Assembly: GCA_020536535.1 (NCBI GenBank)
Contig: JAHLWZ010000928.1
Coordinates: 1-37,736 of the forward strand
Length of the DNA: 37,736 nt
Direction of reading: 5' to 3'
Source of the DNA: Pelomyxa schiedti
Lineage: Eukaryota; Evosea; Pelobiontida; Pelomyxidae
Below the pieces are notes generated by a model that did no database searches, had not been told where the DNA came from, and worked only from the letters and a program-made list of their open reading frames with translations. Shown here piece after piece: positions 1 through 9,994 of the stretch (positions are counted from its first letter, which is position 1; every line of letters starts with the position of its first letter). The position numbers and the translations under genes are program-made.

Positions 1-163
1 CGTCGCCGTCGTCGGCCCACGCTCTCAGGCAATCAGTTGCCAGCTGTGTGCTCGTCGCAGTCGACGCAGCGAGGGATTGCATCTCGGCTCTCCCTTCTCC
101 TTGCTGCTGATGTTGTACTCGCACTGTGCCGGCATCGTCACTGCTTTCGTCGGTCATCATCAT
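1..163 (-). CDS. 5' end of an unidentified gene, runs off the left edge
   Basis: On the minus strand an open frame begins with three consecutive ATG codons at 163-155 and stays open to base 1 (54 codons). The product starts MMMTDESSDDAG and continues with a Gln/Glu-rich and Ala/Ser/Thr-rich stretch before a WADDGD segment at the edge. The GC-rich, low-complexity start is typical of N-termini in this window, for example the gene at 37532. No domain can be recognised in so short a piece. The upstream 160-480 region is AT-richer and contains stops, which fits a promoter or 5' UTR. It could also be an internal exon of a gene that includes the ankyrin-like fragment at 582-785, but I saw no convincing splice path. 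Start and function are uncertain. Confidence 0.45.
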   Translation of the reverse strand, partial: MMMTDESSDDAGTVRVQHQQQGEGRAEMQSLAASTATSTQLATDCLRAWADDGD

Positions 164-581
164 CGTTTCCCAAAATTCATTTACAGGGCTCTGTGGTCTC
201 TGTAACAATTGACGGGAAGAGTGAGAAAATCTGAATGTTAGTCCTCACAGTTGTTCGCTTGCAGGTTCCCGTGGTCCTACTACTGCTAAGTACGCAGCGT
301 GACCACTCTGAGGACCAACTATGCGATTCAGTCTCCTTTTTTTTTGTAGTTTGCCAACTTTTAACAGACTGTGTGGCGAGGTGTGATGGATTCCCTGCGC
401 CACAGACTGTTTCAAAGCCAGTAGCACAGTTGGTGCTCTTCGTTTCGGCTGAAGTTGCAGTCGGCCTTGGAAAGCTTGAGTGTCCTCATTATCTCTTGAC
501 CTCTTTCTTTACAGAATCACTGTGTGGAAAGCTTTGGACTGGCGATACAGTCATCAACCAACTCAAACTTTGTCAGCTTCC
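164..581. other. intergenic, no gene recognised
   Basis: I could find no convincing coding region here. Open frames of 60-140 codons exist on both strands, but none shows a recognisable domain or consistent splice sites. The stretch lies between the partial gene on the left and the ankyrin-like fragment, and probably holds the promoter of the former. Confidence 0.4.
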
Positions 582-785
582 TCACCAGAATCTTTTTTCT
601 CTGCGTGCATCCACAGCAACAGTGGACGATGCCAACCACTTCACAACACTCATGTGGCCCTGATTCAGAGCAACCTGGAAAGGCTGGACCAACTCCCATT
701 TCTCACTTCCAGCACCAAACCTCAACATCACCCCCTTGACAACATCCAGGTTTCCTCCCCTACAAGCTTCAGACAACAGGCTTCC
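582..785 (-). pseudogene. ankyrin-repeat-like fragment
   Basis: The minus-strand frame reads SEACRGGNLDVVKG, then FGAGSEKWELVQPF, then ALNQGHMSVVKWLAS. This is the pattern of divergent ankyrin repeats (ACRGGNLDVVK and ALNQGHMSVVKWL are two helix-turn-helix units, about 35 residues apart). An in-frame stop lies just upstream and a TGA closes the frame at 582. A GTGAGG after the last codons could be a 5' splice site. No flanking ankyrin exons are evident on either side, so I read it as a decayed or partial copy rather than a full gene. A similar ankyrin-like remnant occurs at 30545-30811. Both lie next to members of the same WD-like gene family. Confidence 0.5.
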
Positions 786-1242
786 AGCAAGTCACTGTCA
801 TTCACGGGCCATGTCACTGAACACCTCCTCCAATGAGAGATCCATTCATCACAGAACCCAGTATTAGCAGCAGCATCAACACTGCCAGCAACAAGTTCCC
901 ATGCCATTCCAAAGTCACCCCCGAAATGAATTCACAATGTAAATCATCATTGCAATTAATTCAAACAAAAACGAACATTGACTTAGGGAAGACAAAAGTC
1001 ACTCCAGCACATGGTCCTCGGCCATGTAGTCGTCCCCAGACAGCCTCCGGTGATGTACAGGTTCGGTTTTGTTAGAGCCTAAGCTCAGGATACAGAAAGT
1101 ATCCTCTCTCTTTAAGAGATTAGAGATTTAAAAATATCGGGATGCAGATTGATGTGTGCCGGGAGACCTGACTCATCCCTTAAAAGCATACCCAACCGCA
1201 GTTCAAAAAACAAAACCAAGCCAACAAACAAGGGGCCGTGCC
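786..1242. other. intergenic region and probable promoter of WD-like gene A
   Basis: No supported gene. The last 150 bases before the likely start of gene A are AT-rich around 1115-1140. Short open frames here have no recognisable content. Confidence 0.4.
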
Positions 1243-3369
1243 ATGGGAGACATTGGTAAATCCAGAAACCAAGAACACCAAGATCGTTCCCATCATCATC
1301 AGGAACCCACTAGCCGCAGCGTGATCGCGACCGCCCCCGCAAGATCCCGTAAGTCATCGCCTTCTCATCCCCAATGTTGGTGGCGGCCTTACCTTTCCCT
1401 GGGCGCCATCGAAGCCCGCCGTCGCGATCGCCGTCGCCGCACCTCCGCACCGCGACGACAAATCCTTCATTGCACCACGTCGCCAGCCCCGGCTCCTGCG
1501 TCGACGGCAGATGGCGTCGATCCCTTTATTTGTGATATTGACGTTTTGCCTGTGGCCGAGGAGGGAGCTGCAACGACTGAATCTACTACGCCGACGCCAA
1601 CGCGCACAGCGAGTACTGGAGATGGCCGGGATGAAATTGATGTTGTTGTGGGGCCGACGGCACCTGAATCGACGCGCACGACTACTACGTCAATTCCCGC
1701 AACTACGACTGGCGAAGCTGGAGGTGACGTGGAAATGAACGCGAAAACGGCATCGGAGCCGGCTCCGCAATATCTGGTGCAATCTTTGGTGGTGGAGGAG
1801 GAGAAGCCAGATTATGGGACTGAGGTGCCGCGTATGGTGTACTACCCCAAGTTCACGACTATTATCCACCGGAACCACCCAGATGACGTTTACTTTCCCA
1901 AGAGCATCAAGGTCCGTGAGTTCCTGAGTGCAAGTCATCAGTTCCTTGCTCTACTTATGTACGGGAGGCGTTCTACTTCTACTTCTACTTCTACTCCTAC
2001 TCCTACTTCTACTTCTACTTCTGTGACGTCATCACCAGCAACTGCGACTGAGGGGTGCGGTGTGCCAGCGCCATTATCATTCCCATCTAGTGGCATGAAT
2101 TTGGTGGCGAAACTGGTGTGGGAATACGCTTGTGTTGGAATGACAAGGAGATACTGCATCAAGGTGCCGGAGCGATGCAAAGCCGGTGCTGTTATGATCA
2201 CGTTTGGGCTGTCACCACTTGTTATGGGATTGACTGAGGGACCGAGGCGGTGGAACGGAGACAAGTGGATGCACCGCTTACTAGCACTCAACGAGAGCAG
2301 GGCCCTGATTGAATTCGGCACTCTTGACGACACCTGCTGGTTCAAAGTTGGGAGCATCACAGCCGGCGGTGATACTGCTCGTAGTTCTGCTGTTTTCCGT
2401 GCCGCTTCTCTTATTTGTAGTTCTGACGGTGATGATTATTGCTATGGTGATGCGCCTGGTGCGGCGTGTGAATCCAAGAAGGTCAAAAGGTTTATGCCCT
2501 CAGAGGATGGAATTTCCTTGGCTACTCAGAATAGAAAGTGGGCCGTGTTCTGTTCGGCGGATGGAGTGCTTACCATCGTGGACCTAGTTGGCCAACACTA
2601 TGACAAACAACAGAGCAACAGTATGGGCGAAGATTTAGACTCTGACCTATACTGTGTACGTGTTCCTGTTTCCCCGCCAGTGCCTGGCATGCGCTGCCGT
2701 GGATTGTTCCTCAGCAAAACAGAGCCGGATGCCGCTACACTTGCATTCCTCGAAAAACATCCGGTTGATGACAGCTGCATATTCGTTGCAGTGGACCTGG
2801 AGAAGACGTTTTCACTAAGGGTGTTTACTGTTTCTACATCAAGTAGCCCGCAGGTGTCTGGCGGTAACTGGGGGGCTTACGAGGTAACAGCTACTAAAGC
2901 CACAGGAGAACTATGTTTTATCTTTGGCAATACTCCTGATGTGGTGAATGGTGCTGATGCTGTTGAAGAACGCAGCGGTGGGAGTAACGACTTGAACAAC
3001 GCGAAATGCTTGATATTGAATCATGACGGTGCCGTGACACCTCTGAGCAAGTCACTGTTCTGTGTCTCCAAGCCGAACGGTTCATACTCAATCTGGGACT
3101 GCAACAACCTCACGAAGCCCGTTTGTTCAGAAGGCTCCAATCTACTGTCATCAGAGTTCGCGCGAGTTCGCGTTGTTGCAGAGAGCGGACTGCTATTTCA
3201 CGTCTACAAGGGACTCCACACCCAACATCTCATTCAGGTTACTTTTCCGTCATCCAACAGCTGTCAGCAACAAATTCCTGTTCTTTCTCTGGCACTCACC
3301 TTCTATGATGAAGCGGACGAATTCCGCCCTTTCTTTGAGGGAACTGCCTGCTGTTCATTCTTCTTGTAG
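1243..3369 (+). CDS. WD-like repeat family protein A, long N-terminal extension
   Basis: This is a paralogue of the genes at 30862 and 32386. Shared landmarks are a QFLALLM segment, a VAKLVW segment, MITFGLSPLVMGLT, and near the C-terminus LFCVSKP followed by IWDCNNLTKP, which resembles a WD-repeat blade end. The frame is open from a GTG at 1156, but I choose the ATG at 1243 because its context (gccATGG) is strong. A GTAAAT at 1255 could be a 5' splice site, so the N-terminus may be spliced. The first ~250 codons are basic, then Ala/Thr/Pro-rich low complexity. A Ser/Thr/Pro hexamer repeat lies where gene B has its HPRCGA motif. The stop at 3367 is followed by AATAAA at 3377. The function of the family is unknown to me. 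A beta-propeller-like fold is an inference. Confidence 0.75.
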   Translation: MGDIGKSRNQEHQDRSHHHQEPTSRSVIATAPARSRKSSPSHPQCWWRPYLSLGAIEARRRDRRRRTSAPRRQILHCTTSPAPAPASTADGVDPFICDIDVLPVAEEGAATTESTTPTPTRTASTGDGRDEIDVVVGPTAPESTRTTTTSIPATTTGEAGGDVEMNAKTASEPAPQYLVQSLVVEEEKPDYGTEVPRMVYYPKFTTIIHRNHPDDVYFPKSIKVREFLSASHQFLALLMYGRRSTSTSTSTPTPTSTSTSVTSSPATATEGCGVPAPLSFPSSGMNLVAKLVWEYACVGMTRRYCIKVPERCKAGAVMITFGLSPLVMGLTEGPRRWNGDKWMHRLLALNESRALIEFGTLDDTCWFKVGSITAGGDTARSSAVFRAASLICSSDGDDYCYGDAPGAACESKKVKRFMPSEDGISLATQNRKWAVFCSADGVLTIVDLVGQHYDKQQSNSMGEDLDSDLYCVRVPVSPPVPGMRCRGLFLSKTEPDAATLAFLEKHPVDDSCIFVAVDLEKTFSLRVFTVSTSSSPQVSGGNWGAYEVTATKATGELCFIFGNTPDVVNGADAVEERSGGSNDLNNAKCLILNHDGAVTPLSKSLFCVSKPNGSYSIWDCNNLTKPVCSEGSNLLSSEFARVRVVAESGLLFHVYKGLHTQHLIQVTFPSSNSCQQQIPVLSLALTFYDEADEFRPFFEGTACCSFFL
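1972..2024 (+). repeat. TCTACT-type hexamer microsatellite inside gene A
   Basis: Tandem copies of a six-base unit (TCTACT, with some CCTACT) encode alternating Ser/Thr with a few Thr-Pro pairs. The array is in frame, so length changes would add or remove dipeptides without a frameshift. Confidence 0.85.
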
Positions 3370-3376
3370 TTGGAAA

Positions 3377-3382
3377 AATAAA
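3377..3382 (+). terminator. polyadenylation signal of gene A
   Basis: AATAAA sits eight bases after the stop codon of gene A, in the convergent gap with the gelsolin gene. Confidence 0.6.
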
Positions 3383-3511
3383 ACTGCTTGTTGAAATGGA
3401 AATATTTTTTTGTCTAGACATTAATTCCACAACGAAAAATTGTTTTTTTCCTCTAGGCAATTCCTATGGCCTGTGCTCAAAGTGAAAAAAGTGGTTGAAA
3501 GAAGGGAGACG

Positions 3512-6500
3512 TTACTTGGTGCCCTCTTCTTTCTTCTGAGCACTGCGGGATTCAGGCCATGGATCCTTTGTGAAACTCCGCCAGCAGCTCTGACAAGTCC
3601 CGTGCTGCTCAATTTTCCTATCATGCATAATAGGGGTTTTCCGCATGTTGTTGAACTGGAATATCTCCTGGCAGTAATCGCACTCGTACTCGGTTGTGTC
3701 CGTATCCTCTGGGTCAGCCTCCTCCTCCTTGGCCGATTCTTCCCCGTCGGATTCCTCCGATTCTGAGTGCTTGGCTTTTTCAGCTTCGCCGTCAGCTTCG
3801 GGGTTCTCCTCTTTGATGAAGTCGGGAATTGCAAACGCGGAGTTGTCGTCGTCGATGTTGACTTCTCCGGGTTGTGCCAGCTTCATTATCTTGTTCTTCT
3901 CGCATAGTGTAGCTTCTTTCTTCAGTCTTGCGGACCGGGCTTCTGCCATTTGTGCCATGTGAGCGCGCTTGGTTTTTAGGTAGTGGTGCCATTGCTTGGT
4001 CAAGTTTTCGTGTGCAAGTACCCAGTTTATTTTCACTTTAGTGTCAGCGAAATGCGGCTCCTCTTCATTGACAATCAAGGTCTCTATTTGTGGTTCAGGT
4101 AGACTGGTCTTGATTTCTGATTTCTGGGGAGATGCACTAGGTTTCTCGGTCTTTTCACTCTCCGGTTCCGCAGGTTTTTCAATCTTTGCTTTAGGTGCTG
4201 GTTTTTTTGTCTCTTCTTCTTCTTCTTCCTCCTCCACTTCCTCTTCAACTTCCTCCTCCTCTTCTTCCTCTTCCTCTTCCTCTTCCTCCTCTACTTCCTC
4301 ATATTCGACTTCTTCACCGTCTTCTCCCTCTTCCCCTTCTTCAACTTCTACAATTTCCACCTCTTCTTCCACTTCTTCCACTTCTTCTACTTCTTCTTCT
4401 ACTTCCTCCTCTGCCTCTTCTGCTTTCTGCACGTCGGCTGGGTTTACTCGTTTCTTGTATTTCCGCCTGGCAATAGCTAAAGCCATTTCCAACTGGTTAA
4501 GTTTACTTTCCCCAGTGATAATGTTCCTCTGTCGTCTGCTAAGGAAGTCAACCCTTGGATCCACAAGCTTGAAATAGCTTTAGTTCATTTGTTTTTGATT
4601 TGCTTTGAAAAATACCCAAGGAAGGGCAGGCATTATAAGCTTGAAGAGTCTGCAAAAAGCCAGACTTTCTTGTCTTGCCGTTTCAATTTGAAGGCTCATT
4701 TGTAAATTTCTCTTTTTTGAAGAGAGACGTACAAAATCCTACAAAATTGTTAGGTATTAAAGATGTGATGAAAGAAAAACTTTAGCAAGCCTAAACGCTT
4801 CCAATACTAATCGGTCATAGGTCTGTGACCCAAGCCAAACATATAATGTGTTCCAGGCATCCACAAATGCAACTCGTCGTTCATCAAGATCTGCAGATGT
4901 GGGATTTGCTGTTGTGACCTCCGCCATCTGAATGAGAACTGAGTGAGTGTGAATAAAAATGCTAAGCATTTTACCTGCAAAATGTGTGACTCAAACCACA
5001 CGTGAATAATGCGTATGGGATAGGAGCCTATGTTGCGCATAGTTGGCTCAATCAGGTCCACACCACCGAGTCGCTCCCAGAACTCTAAGTAGAAAAAGCC
5101 CTCTTCAAAAACAATAGAATTCCGCCCGTTCTTAATGTGTGAATGAAGAAGTATTTTGAGGTTGGTAATACCTCTAACTTTCGAGAAACTCTTATTGCAG
5201 CCATTCGGGAAATGTGGGGACAGTTCTTTCCCATCCACAAAAACAAAGTTTTGGGAGTAACTAATGCAAAGCAGTCACGACTGTCAAGCAAATCTGCTCG
5301 CTAGAAGATTTTTTGAGTGTAAAACGCACATAAGATAGGACGTTATATACCACGTCTATTTCAACTGCCCTCACTATTGTCCCGCGCATGTAGATGTGAT
5401 ATAACCTTGTAAGTTTGGGTGGATCATCAAACTCTCCCTGTTGTTGGTTAGAGTTAGTTCCCTGTAAACTGTGATGATGAATCTACCTTGTGGATTACGA
5501 TCACATCCTTAAAGTGATGCATAAATCGCTCAGGCTCCTTCAACATATGAACACGTTCCTAAACGAAGTTAAGGTACTACTTAATCCTAAAATGAAGAGA
5601 AATAATAACTTGAATGAGCTGTCCTGGAGAAATATCAATTAACTTGGCGGATAAAATTGGAGCTAACTCCAATAAAAATGAAGGATACCAGAGATGGGAG
5701 CACTCTTGTCCTTCCCTAAAAAAAAAGGAGGCAAGATTAGGAAGAGTGAAAAGTAAAGGGGTTAGAACCAGAAGAATATGGTTGTACACCAGGAATCCCG
5801 TTCATAGTCCCATGCGCGATTTATTATTATATAACAGTTGCCGCTGTAGAATTGTCCGAAATCCAGGGGTTTCAGTTTCATGAAGGACAAGTCAAGTCCT
5901 ATCATCACACATACCTTTTTGATTCCTTAGGAGCGAAAAAAAACGAATTCACATACATCCAAATCGCTGAATTCCTGTCCAGCCGGCAAGTCTCCACTGG
6001 CATCCCTGATTTCCAACGGAACACCGGGTGAGGGTGGCATGCCTGTGACTAGTGCTATCACTGATGGTACTTCGGTGACTAATCTCATTCCTGTGTTTTG
6101 GTTTTTACTTCCTGTTAGTGGGAAGGTTGGGGAATTTGCAAGTTTGAGAACCGCTGATAGCCGCCTTGATGTTTGGTCGTTGAACCAGAAAAGGAAGAGA
6201 TTTGTGTCTTTCAAAGCGTGAAGGTTTCGTAGTTACAGTTGCAAGTGATCCTATACTACTTGAGGTGTCTGGAGGCCCTGGCTCTGCTGCTTCTGGTCTT
6301 GGCTGGTCACTGATAATCGCGGCAGATTGCACTGGTTTGTGTACTGGGCCTTCACGGGCCTTTCCACCATATATGGTCAATGCCCAGTCAATAAAGTGGC
6401 ATTTGAACTCCCAGGACTCGGCACCTTCAAGCTCAACTGGATGGAGTGTTATTCCTTCTCGAGCACCGAATTTCTTGAGTTTTGATCAGAAAGAATTCAA

Positions 6501-8861
6501 AAAAGGAAGGCATTTGTGACTAATTACCTTGCCCAATCCCACGGTCTTGTTCCTCATCAAATGGGGAGTTTTTTGTCCAATCCAGACATATACATCAGGG
6601 TTGCAAAATAAAATGTAGCTCTTATCGTCTCGTAGAAGTGATAATCGCATGGGCTGACCTTGACATACTTTTGTGGGGGTATAACTACCTTCTTTTGCAA
6701 CGATCCTAGTAGAAACGTGAGAACCAATAGGGCTGTTGCTGCTTAGCATACGTAAAGAGAGTACCAAAGAGCCTGTTTAAACGATCTTGATCAGTTTCTT
6801 CCTCCTCTTCTTCCTCCTCCTCCCCTTCTGCCCCTTCCTCATCCTTTCCTTCCTCCCCTTCCCCTTCCTCCCCCTCCTCATCCTCAGCCTCCGCCTCCGC
6901 CTCACTCTCGGCATCCTCTTCATCCCCCTCTTCCTCATTTTCCGGTTTCTTCTCAACAACAGTTGCTGAATCTACAGTTGGGGTAGGTTTTGCAGTCTCT
7001 TTCATCATATCAGGTTTTTTCGAGGTCTTTGGGGTTTCTTCTTCCTCTCCTTCCTCTTCCTCTTCCACCTCCACTTCTTCCACTTCTTCAATTTCTTCCA
7101 CTTCCTCTACTTCTTCTACCTCTTCCACCTCCTCGACTTCCTCTTCCACTTCTTCCTCATCCTCATCTCCCTTAGACTTGGGGGCACCTACTTTCTCTTT
7201 TCCTTTCTCCTCTGCCTTGGCATGCTCTGCTTCTTTACCATCACCTTCCTCCCCGTCTTCTCCTTCCTCCCCCTCTTCTCCTTCTTCTCCTTCTTCACCC
7301 TCTTCTCCTTCTTCCTCATCTTCATCATCTTCCTGATTGTTTGAATAGGCGTGAGACATGGGGAAAAATACTAAACATTTACCTCTCCAAAAGCTCTCTC
7401 TTTGATTTTCTGGCAAATCACTTTGTCTGGGAGCTTTTCTTTCAGTCCAAGAAACGCAAAAAACTTGTGGAACTCAGGATCACACTCTAAGTGCCTTTGA
7501 GCTTGAGATCGAATTTTAGCCATTACACACTGGTGATAATTGTCGACCCATAATGCTTGTAGGCTCTTGCAGCATGTGCAGCATACAAGCATCGGCTGAT
7601 GTGGAAAGGATCGACTTGATCTGACCACCATGCATAAAGCTGCTTCCCAACTGCGTCATCAAGAATGTAAGTATCATCGAGTGTAAGGGCTGCCATCTTG
7701 GGTTTGGCCTAAGAGAGGGGATAAGCAAGGAAAAAGTAAGTCAGTTGTGTTACCCTGCAAAAAGAATAAATCTTTCGGCCCATATAAACGAAACGGTGAA
7801 GGGCGAGCTTTATTGGAGGCACTTCCTCCCAATGCTTTAAAAGTGGTTCCGTGCCTGATCCATCCTCATATTCCAGTGGATATGTTTATGGTATGTTAAG
7901 GATCGCAGTTCAGTTAAAGGATTATTAAAGTTTTTCCAAATTCAGGATATGCAATCTTCACCCTCTTCAAAAGCCTTGAGAAAGTGGGCAGACTCCGCAC
8001 CTTCTTCCTGTACTGTGGTAAGTTCATGTGCAACGGGAATGGAAAAAACTCACCTCACGAATCATTTTAGCATGGTTACCCAGGCACATTTTAAGTGCAC
8101 AGGCGTGAATTGCAAGAAAAGCTTGCTTTTCCTTACCAAATATGTAAAAAAAAAGTAAGGGACAGATAATACGCACAAGGGATGCCTTTTTACCAACCCA
8201 GTAGTACAACAAAATTGTTCCAGCATCTTTTCCAGGCTGGAACCCAAACATTAGGCATTACCATGTGTTGCAAAGCAAAGCACTACCATTAGAATAAGGT
8301 ATGCATCTCCAGAACAAAATTTCCCACGTTCATCATCCTCCAGCCTTCTCACACCATTTTTCTCTATTTGCCAAATTCGAATTTCTGATATGTCAGATAT
8401 ATTCCTTGAAATAAGAGTAAGACAAAGACTGAAGCAAAAATAACTATTGGGAAAAACCTACCTATCAGTATTCGATGACATTTCAAAAAGGTCTTCAAAG
8501 TGCAGTTTGTCAGTCTTTTGATTTAACGTGAGTATATTGAGCAAGTCAGCTTTTTCTGTGGCTTGCAGCAATTCAGCCGATTGTCCAATCTAAAATGATG
8601 GGAACAAACAAACGTCAGTCAACCAGTACACACCCCAAGGAAGCAAATTATGGGTCGTGGTGAGGGGAGGCGGCAACAAAAAAAACAAAACAAAAAAAAC
8701 CCATAAGTGAATGTACACACGTAATTGGACGCTCCGCCTTTTGTCAAGGCACCCAACAGGAAATTGGCTGCGTTGTCCTGCTCCGAGTGGTCCTTCTTCT
8801 TGTTCTTTTTGGCATCCTTTCGTTTCGGCCGTGCAATGTTGGTGAACTTGAGTGCCTTCAT
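3512..8861 (-). CDS. gelsolin/villin-family actin-binding protein with acidic linkers and zinc-ribbon-like tail
   Basis: The start at 8861 (MKALKFTNIARPKRK) opens a many-exon gene. Exon 1 has a Lys-rich stretch; the exon at ~8590-8470 ends in LHFEDLFEMSS. Gelsolin repeats follow. G1 (~8400-7950) has IRIWQIEKNG, GKFCSGDAYLILM, YYWVGKKAS and GAESAHFL. G2 (~7880-7390) has LDDTYILDDAVGKQLYAW. A ~180-residue Glu-rich linker lies at 7335-6780. G3 (~6720-6320) has LFCNPDVYVWIGQKTP. G4 (~5920-5480) has FGQFYSGNCYIII and KEPERFMHHFKDVIVIHK. G5 (~5440-5000) has ALVTPKTLFLWMGKN and YLEFWERLGG. G6 (~4940-4620) has AFVDAWNTLYVWLG, joining in frame to PALPW and LVDPRVDFLSRRQR. The final exon adds a second Glu-rich tract, then a lysine/acidic region and CDYC...CQSC. 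The family severs, caps or bundles actin, usually with calcium. Acidic linkers and the CxxC tail are not standard. Exon borders are my reading of GT-AG sites. Confidence 0.88.
4209..4425 (-). repeat. Glu-codon tract (CT-rich on the plus strand), C-terminal part of the gelsolin gene
   Basis: An imperfect array of GAA/GAG codons with occasional Val codons encodes about 70 mostly acidic residues. The plus strand reads as CTT/CTC, which leaves serine- or leucine-rich frames open in antisense. These are shadows, not genes. Confidence 0.85.
6785..7335 (-). repeat. long purine tract encoding the acidic linker between gelsolin repeats G2 and G3
   Basis: About 180 codons are dominated by GAA, GAG, GGA and GAT, with a less acidic Lys/Pro island at about 6950-7050. 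The strand asymmetry (purine on the minus strand) runs for about 550 bases. Slippage is likely to vary its length between alleles. Confidence 0.85.
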
Positions 8862-9145
8862 CGGTTACTTAATTCCAAACTTCCAACAGGTGAGAGTCGA
8901 GGATCCTTTCGGCCGCGACACTACGACGAAAAATTTTGCTGTTTCGTTTCGGAGACCAATGAAGGAGCATTTCAGAAGAAAACGGAACCAGAACCTCACC
9001 TGCTCGAAATTATCCAAGCAGTCAAGCAGGGAACTACTGCCAAATGGTCGTTGGAAGTCAGGTAGACTTTGGGAATTGAAAAAAAATTCAAAGTAAAAAA
9101 AAATGGTCCCTGGGCGTGGTGGAGACTGGTTTCGTATTTCCATGC
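8862..9145. other. divergent promoter region between the gelsolin gene and the secreted-protein gene
   Basis: The two genes are transcribed away from each other from this ~400-base gap. The frames open here on both strands have no recognisable domain. Confidence 0.4.
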
Positions 9146-9153
9146 TTTATAAG
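9146..9153 (+). promoter_or_regulatory. TATA-like box
   Basis: TTTATAAG stands 115 bases upstream of the ATG at 9268 in an otherwise mixed-composition region. A core promoter is inferred from its position. Confidence 0.45.
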
Positions 9154-9267
9154 TAGATCTCTCTTTGTCTGGGTGGCTATATCGTATAGCGTTGTCATCT
9201 TCAAGTGCCATTGTAACAACAGCAAACGCAAACTCGCATCAGTATCGCAAGATCTGCAACATCAACA

Positions 9268-9894
9268 ATGCGTGGCTTCACTGTTGTGGCGTTTCTCGTG
9301 GTGGCTTCATTGGCGTGTGCTTGGGCCGACGGCGACAAGAAGAAATGGAGTATCACTCTGCGCAACGTTGTTGGCGACAAGGACGAGGAGTGCGACACGC
9401 TTCTTGCATCTGTCACGTTCCAGTTTGACGAGGACTACATTGACTGGGAAAGGCCCGACGACTACGAAGATGATAGGCAACATGGAGACCACAAGGAAGA
9501 GTGGGAAGGCCGCGGCGACCACAATGACCAAGAGGAGTGGAAAGAGAAGTGGCGCGAAGATGACGAGGAACAAGCGGAGATCAAGTGCGGCTGCGAGCAC
9601 AAGTTCGAGCCGAAGATGCCTTGGGATGGTGTGTGTTTTGGCTGGCATTTTGCGTACTGTTTTTCTATTTGCTAACAGTATGTTCCACAGGAAAGAAGTC
9701 GTGCAAGGGCAAAGTGAAGGTTGTTAATGCACACGATGAATACTTTGAACAAGAGATTGAGGTATCATAATAACGTTGCATCCACTGGTTTGCTAACTTT
9801 GTTTCAGGATCCTGAGGAGTACAAGTACGAGGTTCACAGGCGCGTTTTCCCTGACAACCAACACTCCATTTTCCTCCGTGGCTTTATGCATTGA
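9268..9894 (+). CDS. small secreted acidic protein, three exons
   Basis: The product begins MRGFTVVAFLVVASLACAWA, a clear signal peptide with likely cleavage after CAWA. Exon 1 is 9268-9628, exon 2 9691-9761 and exon 3 9808-9894; all joins are GT-AG and keep the frame (172 codons). The mature protein has a beta-rich start (KWSITLRNVVG), a pair of Asp/Glu/His/Trp-rich segments (WERPDDYEDD, HGDHKEEWEGRGDHNDQEEW), then CGCEHKFEP and SCKGKVKVV, and ends FLRGFMH. Four cysteines (CDTLL, CGC, SCKG) could form two disulfides. I do not recognise a family. The His/Asp/Glu clusters could bind divalent metals, which is only an inference. A TATA-like box lies upstream and AATAAA downstream. Confidence 0.8.
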
Positions 9895-9921
9895 GTGCAA
9901 GTTGTTCAACACCACAGACCA

Positions 9922-9927
9922 AATAAA
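9922..9927 (+). terminator. polyadenylation signal of the secreted-protein gene
   Basis: AATAAA is 28 bases beyond the stop at 9892-9894 and 68 bases before the ATG of the next gene. The VPS35-like gene therefore starts independently rather than being a continuation. Confidence 0.65.
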
Positions 9928-9994
9928 ACAAACTTTTTTCATTGTTACCTTTGTGGTACCTTCCTTAGGGAGAAAAGTTCATTAAATTCACTTG

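Noticed and set aside
235-836. Plus-strand overlapping frames up to ~140 codons, with a plausible TTTCTTTACAG acceptor near 514
   Set aside because: No domain, no consistent donor-acceptor chain, and the better signal is the ankyrin-like frame on the minus strand.
3996-4577. Plus-strand serine-rich frame of ~190 codons
   Set aside because: It is the antisense shadow of the Glu-codon tract in the gelsolin gene (GAA/GAG read backwards as TTC/CTC in various frames).
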